Below, piece by piece: positions 11,285 to 21,424 of a stretch of DNA of 64,000 bases; position 1 is the stretch's first letter; each line of letters begins with the position of its first letter. The notes below the pieces were generated by a model. That model worked only from the letters and a program-made list of their open reading frames with translations, was not told the origin of the DNA and ran no database searches. The stretch comes from Gongronella butleri (Eukaryota; Mucoromycota; Mucoromycetes; Mucorales; Cunninghamellaceae): contig JAIWZP010000070.1 in assembly GCA_025201375.1 (NCBI GenBank), positions 1-64,000 on the forward strand. Direction: 5' to 3'. Both the position numbers and the translations under genes were made by a program.

Positions 11285-12490
11285 CCGCTCCGGAAAAATA
11301 GAATTTGCCGTATGTAATGTCTTGAGCTGACTTGGCCATTTTTTGCGATTTTTATTTGGCCCAATTTTTGACCTGGATCTCGAGTTTGCCAGAAACTTTT
11401 GCTTGCTTGGGATGTTGCGATATGAAAGGTGTTTTATACTGTATGTACAGTAATCAAGGACGCAGAATCAAATGGCAATGTCAAAATTTTATTTTGATTT
11501 GATGGATTTCGAGAAACTGATGACTTTGCCGCATTTTTTTCGTTTGGTAGTAAGATGGGTCCCTCAAAAAATGCTCAAAACGCAAATAGGATCCGCGTAT
11601 CCGTTGCAGAATTTGATTCTCTTTCAGCATGCGGAAAACATCAGGACCGGTTTTATTGATAGGATACCGCGTTAATCGCGTTTTTGTCTCCTCTACTGTC
11701 AGGCGCACGCGTTTGCTGGACCTCGGGCGTCACGTCCGGGGACAATACAGGCGCGGGGGCTGGCGTGAAGACATCGACCTCTATGCCTAGTTCGAGCAAT
11801 TCCTCGTCAAGCGAGGAAATGCTCTCACGGCGCCGTCGATGCCTTGGCGATGGGCTGTGGTGCATGATTCGGACAATGAGCTTTTATTGGGACAAGGAAA
11901 AGGGACAGGGGACGGTGCGGCAAACAGGGGAATGATCAGGTAAAGAAAAGGGGGAAAAAAAAGGGGAAAGGGGAAGCGACTGCTTAAATGGGCAGCCGAT
12001 GATGGGGATTGCCCAGTCGGGCTTCCAAAAGTGTCAGCGGCAGAAGCTGGGTGGGCAATTCCCAAAAAAAAGGAAAGAGGGCGCGGCCAAAGGAGTGGGG
12101 CACGCGCGAGACAAACAAGACAAGGAAGGCATTCATGGGCGGCAAGCCAGAAGGGGCAGAGAGACAAGGTAAGGCGGATGGTCATGGTGGCGTGAGGAGC
12201 GAGTGGGATGAGGAAGCGAGCGATGCACGCAAAGAAAAAAAAAGGAAAAGGGTCAAAAGGCGTGGCACATGTCGGGAACGCGGGGCGGATCCTGACATCT
12301 ACTGTAAATCTTCTTGCATTGTCGTTGACTGCGCGATTTTTTGATGACCAACGCAAAGTCATCATTCAATTTCTCGAAATCCATCAAAAAATCAAAATAC
12401 AGTAGTATGATAAAATTTTGACTACAATATTATTTGACATACAGTAGCTAAGTCAGCTCAAGACATACTGTACGGCAAATTCTATTTCAC
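11285..12490. mobile_element. Inverted-repeat element with a non-repetitive core (possible Pack-type or MITE-like element)
   Basis: The left arm (about 11285-11535) and right arm (about 12350-12490) are inverted copies of each other. Matching blocks are AATAGAATTTGCCGTA and CTTGAGCTGACTTGG at 11298-11335 against the reverse complement of 12440-12485, and GATGGATTTCGAGAAA near 11500-11520 against the reverse complement of 12370-12385. The arms differ by indels, and the left arm is about 100 bases longer. The core (about 11640-12345) is purine-rich on the plus strand and resembles host gene leader sequence on the minus strand. I see no transposase and no clear target-site duplication. It could be a non-autonomous DNA element or an inverted duplication. 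Confidence 0.5.
11653..11865 (-). pseudogene. Possible captured 5' gene fragment between the inverted repeats
   Basis: A 70-residue open frame starting at an ATG preceded on its own strand by a long C/T-rich leader, like the start sites of real genes in this window. The translation has protein-like composition: a basic start (RHRRRRESISS), an acidic amphipathic stretch (LDEELLELGIEVDVF), then Pro/Ala-rich. It matches no family I recognise. Its position inside an inverted-repeat structure suggests a captured promoter plus first exon, but a small functional gene or chance are both possible. Confidence 0.25.
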
Positions 12491-12881
12491 CCGAAATCCA
12501 TGCATGCCCGGATGGATCATCTTGCAGCAACAAAGTCAAGCAAAAAAAATTAAAATAAGATTATAATATACCTAATACCTAGCTATCATACAGTATAGAG
12601 ACGCAACAGCTGCTTATCATACGATACGTTAAAAGCACCATCGTGTGTTGTTCGCTTCGTTGTTGAGAACATTGAATTTAAAAAATTGCGTACTGTAATT
12701 AAATGATGTTTGATCAGCTTTTTACTGTACATGCGTACGTACAAAAAGTCACTCGTCGGGGCAAACAAACATTATGGAAATGGCACTGTCTTCCTGATGC
12801 TTTTGTGGACATTTGGAGCGAGCCAATAATGGGTTAACATATTGGTTGACGAGATCTGGTTTTTAATAAAAAAAATAGCAA
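12491..12881. other. Gene-free tail of the first repeat island
   Basis: AT-rich, with three further TACAGTA/TACTGTA-type heptamers (near 12591, 12692, 12724). It runs up to the stop codon of the next minus-strand gene. No gene seen. Confidence 0.5.
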
Positions 12882-14318
12882 TCAAGCATGTTTTTTAATA
12901 TGATTTCCGCGCTTCGGTGCACGTGATGCTGCGGATCGCGCCGAATCGCTCCCGTACCGCGAAGAAGAAGAAGAAGATTCAATTTGTTGTTTTTTTTCCT
13001 CCACAGGGTGCTGCTGCTGCCCAGGGGTGATTTTGTCTTGACTGCTGATGGACTGGTGTTGCAGCATTTGCTGGACCATTGCTTGGTGTTGCATTTGCTG
13101 CTGAACTATTGCTTGATGTTGCATCATTTGCTGCTGGATCAATGCAATATTGATTGGACCTGGCTGCTGAGCAATAAGCGCTGCCTGCTCCAGCATATTT
13201 TCGTGCATCTTCATCAGCTCTTCATTGGCGTGGCGCGCCCGAGTCTCAAGTCTGTACGAGAGCTGCCGCGTCTCGTATTCCATCTTGCAATCCATCTTAT
13301 AGTGCTCGGCGCGCCCCTGGTCAAGATTGGCTTGCTGTTTCATCTGTTCTTTTCTCTTGGCACTGATAATTCCCTCCAGCTTGTCCACTTCCACTCGCAG
13401 GCGATTGTAGCGATCTTCTAGGTACTCTGGGCTGCGGTAGCGCTTGTCCCGGGCGGTCTGCCTGGTGTCAAGTCGCGTTGTTTGCTTCTCCATCTGAGAT
13501 TTGCGCTCCAGCTGGATGTTTGCTATAGTCTTGTTGACGCCCGCTTGCCCCAAGCGAGTCTTGACCACCTTGTCGCACTCGACCTGGAGTGCACACACGT
13601 CGTCGTTCAATGCGCCTGTTTGCGTGGCAATCTCTGTTGCAGCCGATTCGTCTTCAGGATCATCGACTTTAGTCCCCACACTGACACCTGGCTCGTGCGC
13701 TTGAATTGGTGGGGTCATGTGGTAATCCAGGGGATCCGATATGCCAGTGCGATGCTGCGCAGCGGCAGCGGACTGCAAAAAAAAGTCGCGACGCGTCAGT
13801 CTCTCTTTCATTTCTTTTCTTTTCTTTTTTTTTTTTTGCTTTTTTTTCCACCCACCAATAGGGCGACAGAGACCCATGGTTTCACAATGTGGAATGCAAC
13901 AATGAGGACGATGAGTCCCAATGTACCCAAGGCAAAGGGCACGACCACGGTCTTGAAAATATACTCGCTGACGTGCTTGAAAACGCCCCATAGGCTTTCC
14001 GCAGCTTGCACTGACAATTCGCCCATAACTACGATGAACAATGGGATGATCACCTTGCCATTGGCTACCAGGGTCGTCAAAATGAACATCACATTGACGA
14101 CAAGGAGCACAATCACGCGTGACAAAATATACACCGCGAACGTAATGAGAGCAATGGTGCCAAGCATTGACAAGTAGAACACAACTTGCATTCGCTCAAG
14201 CAATTCCAATACATGGTTCAGCAAATTCGAGCCAAGGCTACGCAATGGACCTGCAATAACAGCCGCGGCGCGCCCACGTGTCTAAAAATGTGGAAAATCA
14301 GCACAATGCACTTTTTCT

Positions 14319-14359
<41 letters not shown>

Positions 14360-14682
14360 AATGACTTGCGGCGACCCCAAAAGAAGAACAATACCAGCGC
14401 GATGCCAATCAGTCCCACCACCGCGGCCAAAACAAGGAATTTGGCATGGAGCGTCTGAAAATAGGCAGTTTCTGCGACGGCGGCCGATTCAATCAAAGTC
14501 ATCGTTGGTGTCATTGGCTCAGGAACCAAAAAATGGTTGATGCCAGCCGTGGTAGCGGTGGGGACTCCAATGGCAGGCGTCGCAGCCGGCGGTCTATTAA
14601 TTTGACCCCAATTGCGCGAAACAAAGGTGTCTGTCAGCTCAAAGGCACGCGTGACGAGAAACGAGATTGTTGTAGGAAGCAT
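12882..14682 (-). CDS. Unknown multi-pass membrane protein with a C-terminal Gln-rich coiled coil
   Basis: Three exons: 14359-14682, 13856-14281, 12882-13772; 546 residues, all junctions in phase 0. A Pro/Ala/Thr-rich N-terminus is followed by a first hydrophobic segment (about 82-104, VLAAVVGLIGIALVLFFFWG). Exon 2 adds four more hydrophobic stretches, including IALITFAVYIL, VIVLLVVNVMFILTTLV and GTLGLIVLIVAFHIV. From about residue 250 the protein is soluble and charged, with a long coiled coil (RYNRLRVEVDKLEGIISAKR), a Met/Gln/His repeat tract (QQMMQHQAIVQQQMQHQ) and a Ser-rich basic tail. I do not recognise the family. The layout suggests an organelle or ER membrane protein with a large cytoplasmic coiled-coil arm. 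Intron 1 holds a 36-nt homopolymer. The start is the only in-frame ATG after an upstream stop. Confidence 0.65.
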
Positions 14683-15212
14683 GGAACAGAGAGAAAAAAT
14701 CAAGTTTCGGATTCGAGGAAGAGAGATGCAAAAGGATGACGGCTGTCGTCAGCTCGTTTTAGGCGACATTTTTACTAAAATGATGGTTGATTTTGTGGTC
14801 AACACGCCGCATCCCACTATCTCGTTCATGCGATTCACTACTCCCCGTCCGCAAGGTTTCACGCACGACTTCCGTATTGGACCAGGCTCTCCGACGCGCC
14901 TGTGTAACCAAAAATCATGACCTCATTGTCCTGCTGCTACCATTAAGTGTACAATGCAAGAAAAAGCGCCTAGGAAAAGCCAAGAAAAAAAAAGCCATTG
15001 GGTTAACCTAGTGCGGTCGAAGGCTGTGTCGCGTAGCGACGTAGCGACCCTGGGCTCCTTGGAGCACCCGGGGGCGGCCAATTCCCTGGCAAAAACACGA
15101 ATTTGAGATGCATTGACCCCCCCCACGCCACACACACCCTGACTCTCGACAATGGTGTTGTTTATGTCGGCTTTTATTGCGTTGCCATGCCAATCTACAA
15201 AGGAGCGTTGAA
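14683..15212. other. Intergenic between two minus-strand genes
   Basis: Should hold the promoter of the membrane-protein gene and the 3' end of PEX16. A GC-rich stretch at about 15010-15075 contains short repeats (GCGTAGCGACGTAGCGACC) that could form a small hairpin; I could not fold it into a tRNA. Nothing else seen. Confidence 0.5.
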
Positions 15213-16788
15213 TCAGGAGGTAGAGCTGTAAAAATAGATATTTTCCCACAACGGCAGATAATCGCGCAGAATGCCAGCACCCATCTTGAGAATTGGTTTG
15301 TTCTCCAGCTTGTTGCAGAAGCGCTCGAGCTTGGGGCTATGTTGAATGAAAAAGGGACGCGACGCGACGCGCTCAATCAGTACCTGAACCGCACTTTTTT
15401 TTTCTTTTTTGTGTTTTTACCGAGTATAGTCAATGTAAAAGGCGCCCTTGATGATGTACAGAGCCAAAAGGCGCAGTCTGCGATGGTATTCCGCCTTTTC
15501 AAGGGGCATCATCATGGAGCGGCCATCAGGGGCCTGGTATCCGCGGTAAATGGCGTAATTGGCGATGACGTCGATGGCGAGCGAGACGAACCAAGGCTTC
15601 CATGCGCGACGGCCCCACATCATGATGGCCAGCACGTAGATCAAGGGACGGAAGATGGATGCAATCTCGCCAAAGCGCGCGAGCGACGACATGATATGCA
15701 CCATTTGCGTGGGCTTGCGCAATTTCTCGGCCGTGAGCACGCGCGACATGAGATAGTCATTGACATCCGAGTACTTTGTGTGCGATCGCTCCTGCTTGTC
15801 CATGGCAATCGTCGTGCCCAAAAATGGCACCGCCTTGCCCGTGCGCCGCCCTGTCCAGCTATAGGTCGGCTGCTGCAGGTGACGATGGCGCTGCGGGTCC
15901 AATGCTGACGGATCCACGTCGCGCTCAAGGTGGTTGGGGTACAAAATCATGCGGTGTTGTGTCAGACGGAACAGCGTCAGCCGCAGCAGCGCCCTAATTG
16001 AGGAAAAAGAAAAAAAAACAAACAAAAAGAGCCGAATGAGGACACTTTGCTACGCATTCCCTCGTTGCCAGGTACCCATTCTTCTTCCCACACTTCCTCC
16101 ACGTCCTTGCTGACCCATCCGTTTTATACCTTTTATACACTTTTCCCCTCCATTTTACTTACTTTATGCCTTCAATCAAGGCAACGACTTGGTAATGCTT
16201 GTTCTTTGGCAGCTTTTTGACAACGATCATCTCCACGAGGACCTGGGTGTAGTCAATGAGCGACAGGGCGGACGAGATGGCGCGGTGAGGCTGCGACGTG
16301 GACGACCAGAACCGCGTGTACTTGTTGAATGGCGATTCATCCATGCCCTGGCCCTGGGATTGTTCAATAAAGTCATTGGCTGCTCGGCGCAACACCGAGT
16401 TGTGATACAAGCTCATCAAATTGAGACTGGCATAGACTTTTTTTCAACAAAAAATATAAAAAACGAAAAAAAGCGTTTAGCGATGCCATTACGCGAGAAA
16501 CAAGGCATTTCTTACTGGCTTGCGACGTCAATTCCGCATCCTGAAAGCGACCTAGGAAAAGAGAGAACGAAAGAGTCAATTACAACAGCCTTTCTTGGCG
16601 AATTGGCCTGTCAAGACGCTACCAGGCAGGATATATGACCTAGTGCAAAGTGAGAAACGAGTGAGTGGACGCTTTTGCGAGGCTTTGTAGCCGCTCGAGA
16701 CTTACAGAGAACGCAGAGCCGACTCAATACTAGAAATTTGAGCGACGTTTTTTAACAAAAAGTCGTCATACGCTTTAAAGGCGTCCAT
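15213..16788 (-). CDS. PEX16: Peroxisomal membrane biogenesis protein Pex16
   Basis: Six exons: 16706-16788, 16623-16639, 16516-16551, 16163-16436, 15421-15993, 15213-15393; 387 residues. Exons 2 and 3 are 17 and 36 nt and together encode the conserved SYILPGRFQDAELTSQ, which fits the Pex16 N-terminal SYLLAGRF-type motif. Other family features are SLYHNSVLRRAAND, the membrane-segment region IASIFRPLIYVLAIMMWGRR, and the C-terminal GILRDYLPLWENIYFYS. Pex16 sits in the ER and peroxisome membrane and recruits Pex3 for insertion of peroxisomal membrane proteins. The last intron is only 27 nt (15394-15420) and ends in AAG; flanking residues YIDYTR and AVQVLIERV continue the family alignment across it. 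Intron 3 also uses an AAG acceptor. Confidence 0.92.
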
Positions 16789-17117
16789 GGCAACCGACAA
16801 GTGAATAAAAAAAAAAGCAAAAGAAAAGAATGACCCCCTACGAAAAAAAAAGATGGGGTCGAAAATGGCAATGACGGCCGCAATTCTGATTTGTCACGCC
16901 GCCAGAGCCTCGATGAGGCAAGCCAAAGGCACATGACAGTGAATTCACAATTTTTGCTTCTTTCTCTTTTCCCTGAATCTTCTCGATAATGCCGCCAGGG
17001 CCTCGATGAGGCAAGCCAAATACATATAAAAATATGCAGTGCCCTTTTATTCATCAGACAGTCAGGATAAACGTCAATTGAACGGATAAAATAACGATTA
17101 TGCTTGTTTTTGCTCTT
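16789..17117. other. Intergenic with direct-repeat copies
   Basis: Separates the start of PEX16 from the 3' end of the ISG12-like gene. It carries one full repeat copy (16865-16941) and a partial one (about 16985-17025), both including the CCTCGATGAGGCAAGCCA block. Confidence 0.55.
16865..16941 (+). repeat. Direct repeat copy A beside the ISG12-like gene
   Basis: About 77 bases that match 17592-17672 in the same orientation. The shared core is GCAATTCTGATTTGTCACGC, followed by a variant of GATGAGGCAAGCCA. A partial third copy lies at about 16985-17025. The two full copies bracket the 17118-17405 gene. Confidence 0.7.
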
Positions 17118-17405
17118 TTAAGACGTGTAGTACTGTGCGGCAACAACCGCACAACCCACGAGAGCGCCGACTACACCAGCCTTAATGATCGTTTTAACAT
17201 CGGGTCCAGCCATTCCAACACTTGTCGCAATGGCAAACAAGCTCCCTGCAGCAACATTGCCGATGGATGCCTGAATCGCTGCGGCTGGCGTTCCTAGAAC
17301 AACACCTTCAGCACCGAAACCTATCGCCGGCAACACTAATCCCGCTGCAGCCATCGTACCACCGGCACCTGCTGCAGCACCAATTAATGGCTCTATGAAA
17401 GTCAT
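17118..17405 (-). CDS. IFI6/IFI27 (ISG12) family small membrane protein
   Basis: An intronless 95-residue gene. The sequence is Gly/Ala-rich and hydrophobic almost throughout. It contains the family core GFGAEGVVLGTPAAAIQASIG followed by NVAAGSLFAIATSVGMAG, which corresponds to the conserved ISG12 stretch with its IGNVAAGSLFA signature. Animal members are interferon-induced and sit in mitochondrial or nuclear membranes; related proteins of unknown role occur in fungi and algae. The length fits the family (about 80-130). The start ATG is the first in frame. Short direct repeats lie on both sides (16865-16941 and 17592-17672), which may mean the gene travelled or was duplicated as a unit. Confidence 0.85.
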   Translation of the reverse strand: MTFIEPLIGAAAGAGGTMAAAGLVLPAIGFGAEGVVLGTPAAAIQASIGNVAAGSLFAIATSVGMAGPDVKTIIKAGVVGALVGCAVVAAQYYTS

Positions 17406-17882
17406 TTTTCAGAGGAAAAAAGAAAAACAAAGAAGAAAAGAATGAGCCCGACGATATTAGAATTTATAGAATGGTATCGATTTTTTTTTTTGAAGTGGTC
17501 ACGCGCCAGAAATAATATTTGTAGCGCGTGTCGTCACAAGCGCGTATCGTCACAAGAATTGACAAGGCGCAGTGCCAACAGTGGGGTAAAGATGGCAATG
17601 GCAGGCGGCAATTCTGATTTGTCACGCCGACCAGGCTCCGATGGGGACAAGCCATGGACAAATGACAATGAGACCTATGATTTTTTTTGTGGAGTCTACT
17701 GGAATACTTTTTTTATTTTGTAAACGAAAAAAAAAAGCGAGGAATCTAGGGTAAAAAAGAAGAAAAACAATGCTATTTGTATATGCAGGGGGAAGGACGG
17801 ATGGATGTACACTTTGAAGAGAGAGGCATTGGGCCTTTTTTTTAGGGGGGTGGGGGGAATAATTTCAATGCCATGGCATTTT
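17406..17882. other. Intergenic with direct-repeat copy C
   Basis: Upstream region of the ISG12-like gene and downstream region of the PRELI gene. It contains the second full copy of the direct repeat (17592-17672) and A/T homopolymers. No gene seen. Confidence 0.55.
17592..17672 (+). repeat. Direct repeat copy C beside the ISG12-like gene
   Basis: Matches 16865-16941 through the GCAATTCTGATTTGTCACGC core, then diverges slightly (CCGATGGGGACAAGCCATGG) and realigns at the AAATGACAATGA end. Same orientation as copy A. Confidence 0.7.
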
Positions 17883-18597
17883 TCACTGATCCATCTTTGT
17901 TTCGGCAGCCTCGGCCATGACGACAAAGCGCTCCAAGACCTTGGTGAAGCCTTCACGGCCAATTTGCGCATTCTGTTGGAAACGCTTGAGCGAAAAGTCC
18001 TCTAGGACACCGCCCCATCGAGAGACCATGCTGCCAGCTGAAATGGCGGCCTGTTGTGTGAATTGAGTCCTAAAAGGTAAAGATTAAAAAAAAAAACAAG
18101 ATTGATCAGTTTTATGATGCAATTGTCGCTGTTTGGGGATGAATTTGAGGGTCTTACTTGTGTGGTCCTTCAGGGTGCTCGTGATACACAATGGTTTCCT
18201 CCACTTTGAGCAGGTTGGCCATGGTCAAATTCACGCTGTGCATCGTCAATGTCTGTTCTTTGGGGTCGATGATGGAGATTTCTCGCACATATTGCGTGGT
18301 GCCTGACCCAAGAATCTAAAAACAAAGCAAAAAGCAAGCCACACAATACGTCAGCAAGGCGTTCAATGGGCATCAAAACAAAAGATTTTGTACCTTTCGG
18401 ATGATGGAGGGCACATTTTGCTCGACAGTGATGAGACGCTCGGTGGTGAGGACGCCTGTCTCTTGGTCAAGGGTTCTATTCAAGACGTCGACGTGCTGGA
18501 CGTGTGGGCAGTTTTCGTTTGGGTATTTTTGCCACTGAGCCGCAGAAACAAGGCTCCACTTGTAGTCAAATTCGTGTGTGCTCTTAAACAGCTTCAT
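17883..18597 (-). CDS. PRELI/MSF1 family mitochondrial lipid-transfer protein (Ups-like)
   Basis: Three exons: 18394-18597, 18158-18315, 17883-18069; 182 residues, the usual size for a single PRELI domain. It begins MKLFKSTHEFDYKW, with the conserved short beta strand and the WSLVSAAQWQKYPN motif. It contains the typical RTLDQETGVLTTERLI block and ends in the C-terminal helix (REGFTKVLERFVVMAEA). Ups1/Ups2-type proteins pair with Mdm35 in the mitochondrial intermembrane space and carry phosphatidic acid or phosphatidylserine between membranes. I cannot tell Ups1 from Ups2 by eye. The start is the first ATG after in-frame low-complexity leader sequence. Confidence 0.9.
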
Positions 18598-19011
18598 ATA
18601 TGACGTAAAAGTATATGTAGGATGGAACCGCTGGAAGGAAAAAAAAAAAAGGGAAGAAAAAAGAGAGAGAGAGAAATAGAAAAGGGGGTTCAAGAAAAAA
18701 AAAAAAACTTATAAGCCGGGCCGGGGTCCCCCTCGAAAGCTGCTTGGCTCAAATTTTTTTTTCTTTTCTTTCGCTTTTTTTTCCCTGCTTGTTCCGACTG
18801 GCGTCGTTGCACACGCACAGCCTGCCATTGGCTTGATTTCTGATTGATTCATCGATTGCCGTGAAATTCCCCCGCATCCACCACACAAACCAATGTGACG
18901 CACAGTCCCCTTTTTTTTTTTTCCTTTGATTGAGACACCACCACTTGCCCAATGGGAAAGCCATTTTGCCGATTTTTTTTTCTTTATTCAGATAGGCGTT
19001 GATGTTCATCC
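18598..19011. other. Intergenic; searched for a missing synthetase C-terminus, none found
   Basis: This is where the C-terminal subdomain of the acyl-CoA synthetase-like gene (stop at 19012) would continue. Minus-strand frames here are Lys-rich or low complexity and show no motif of that domain. The sequence is homopolymer-rich and probably serves as promoter for the PRELI gene. Confidence 0.55.
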
Positions 19012-21424
19012 TTAGGATTGCTTGCGACCGAGCAAGTTGAGCGTGCCATTGGGCAGGATTTCAGCAAGCCAGCCGGTCATGAACCATCCGTCGGCGTCCA
19101 GGACGTCGAGCGTCAAGTCGGGTGCTTGCCAATAGCCCTGGAAGACATTGTTGCCGCGGACACACAGCTCGCCACGCGGATTGGGCACATCGTCGCATCG
19201 GTAACCCGATTCGAGCGCGTCCATCAGCTTGATTTCGTCGCATGGCAAAGGCACGCCCACCGTCGCGCCTTTATCTTGATAATCGTAAAAAATAGAGGCC
19301 GTCGTCGTGCCGCACGTCTCCGCCTGATTGAGCACCTGGATCACTTGCACATTGAGCACCGCACGGAAAAAGGGCGCCACCTGGCTGGCATCTGAGCATA
19401 AAAAAAAAAGAGGCGATGAGCGTATTTTTTTTTCGCTTTTTTTTTTTTTATACCATTTTCCAGGTAAATCCAGCGCAATTGGCCGCCAAACATCTTGCGC
19501 TGAATATCACGGAAGACGAGCATGTCGTACTTGCTGTCAACAACGAGACGTCCATCTTGCAAATCGGCCAATTTCTTATCGTAGCCGCGGCGGAAGAGGA
19601 ACGAGCTGCCATAATGCTGCTCAATGTGCTCGCGCACAACAGACAACAAGGCAGAGCCACTATGTGCATCATTACCGGCATGTGAGTCCTGACCAATTCC
19701 TCCATTTCCTCCCCAATGCGCCCTTACCTTGCAAAAACAGTGGGTTGAGCAGCCGCCACCGTGTCCAAATAGGCGGTGACACGCTCGCTCTGAGAATACT
19801 CGGTGCCATAGGCCACAGACGCGCCAAAGCAACAGAACAGGATCGCCAGGACATAACCAAAGGCATTGTCTGTGACAAAAACATCACGTCAGTCCGTTTG
19901 TTCTTTGCATGACACAATTAAAATTCTCTTTGTTTACCAACTGGGAGATTGTACAACAGACGATCCTTGCCACTCAGCTTTTGTTGTTGTGGCAGCACGA
20001 CCCCTTGACTGGCTAAAAAACAAATACGCGTAATAAACAAATGAGCATCCGGCAAATCATGCGCGTGCGTCATTTGCGTCCTTTTATTTCGCCCCTGTTT
20101 TTGCTTTCCACATGTGAACACTTACCAACAGCAGCCACCAGGTTCTTGTGAGAAAGCACAACACCGGGATCCGAGTCCTAAATATGCATATAATATAAAA
20201 AAAGACCAAAACTCGCCTTAGTCTTCCTTGGCCATCCATCATAAACACAATGCCATACCGATACGCTGCTAAAGTAGATACCAGCAATGGTCGTCGGATC
20301 TAAAAAGAACGTGAATGGGATGAGTGACGTGAACAATGGCGATTTTTTTCGCTTTTTTTCGATTTTTTACGCACCAGGGGTGATTTGCACAGGTTCCAAT
20401 GATTTGCCCTGGGCAATCAATTCGTCGAGGATGAGCACCTGCACGTCTGCAGGCACGTCGGCCTTGCCATTGAGTAAAATCAAGGTCTGGACGGACGTGC
20501 CCTGGATCAGCGACAGCACCTGGTCCAAATGCGCCTTGTCGACGGCCAGCACCTGCAAGCCGGTGGTCTTGATGACGTGGTCAATGTGCGACGACGTGGC
20601 CTTGGCGCCAATGGGTACCGTGACCAAGCCGTGGATGTGACAGCCTAGTGTGCGCAGCAAAAATTAAACAATAAAATAAAAAAAAACACAAAAAACGCGT
20701 CAAAAAGCGTGTCAAAAGCGCGACAATCAATCTGTTTACTCAGTGACAAGGTAGTCGTGGCTGCATAAAAAAAAAAAACGAACAATGTGAGACGCGTACA
20801 ATTGGCATGGTGACATCCTTACCAGCAGAGCTGTAGCCGTAAATGCCGACAAAAGACGATGGGTCGTTGGATTTCGGCTTCAGACCGGGCACGGCCGCGG
20901 CCAAACCGCGGTACAGCGCCTCGACCTCTTGCAATGCCTTGTCTACTCACGAAAAAAAAAAGGGACCGTTGGAATGAATGACGAATGAAATAGACGCGTA
21001 AATGGCGATTTTCGCTTTTTTACCGTAAGTTTTCTAACAAAACATCGAGAAAAATCGATATGAGCCATCGCAGCCGATGCCCCTGGTCGCCCTAATCCCA
21101 TCTTACCCATTCATAGGCAGTGCCATTGTATTGGCCAAAGCAGGCTTGCTGAGCAAATTTGTTTTTTATGCCAATGTGATACAGGTCGTGAAGAGTGCGA
21201 ATGTTTCGGTCGGTGGTGGACAACAAGGGCGAGCCATTGGGATACATACGCGACCGATAGATAGCCGACTCGCCCACATGGCGGATGCGAGACACGTCGG
21301 CTTGCGCGTTTAGCAAAATTGGGTGGATATCCGAGCCGTGCGACGACCGCAGCGACATGAACGCCGTCGCGCCAAAGATAGACGCCAAGAGCGCGTAGCT
21401 GACCGAGTCCAATTCGATACTCAT
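19012..21424 (-). CDS. Degenerate, C-terminally truncated long-chain acyl-CoA synthetase-like protein
   Basis: Eleven exons: 21107-21424, 21024-21033 (10 nt), 20823-20942, 20740-20760 (21 nt), 20375-20644, 20265-20299, 20126-20177, 19938-20012, 19728-19869, 19454-19659, 19012-19391; 542 residues in frame. The N-terminus has a membrane-anchor-like segment (YALLASIFGATAFMSL) and then ANL-superfamily landmarks in order: FVGIYGYSSAG, HGLVTVPIGA, VVLSHKNLVAAV, PRGELCVRGNNVFQGYW and DADGWFMTGW. Key residues are missing: the Ser/Thr/Gly-rich AMP-binding loop reads YFSSDSDPGVV, lacking the TSGTTG-xPKG pattern, and the ATP-ribose-binding TGD reads TGW. It stops at LLGRKQS, at the hinge, so the C-terminal lid with its catalytic Lys is absent. 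All exons splice in frame with no internal stop, which argues for a pseudoenzyme rather than a dead gene. Confidence 0.75.

Noticed and set aside
15010..15075. GC-rich short-repeat stretch considered as a tRNA or small RNA
   Set aside because: It lacks the A and B boxes and a cloverleaf; a small hairpin is possible but not supportable as a gene.
18598..19011. Possible missing C-terminal exon of the synthetase-like gene
   Set aside because: All minus-strand frames were read for lid-domain motifs after the GRK hinge; only Lys-rich low complexity was found, so the stop at 19012 was accepted.
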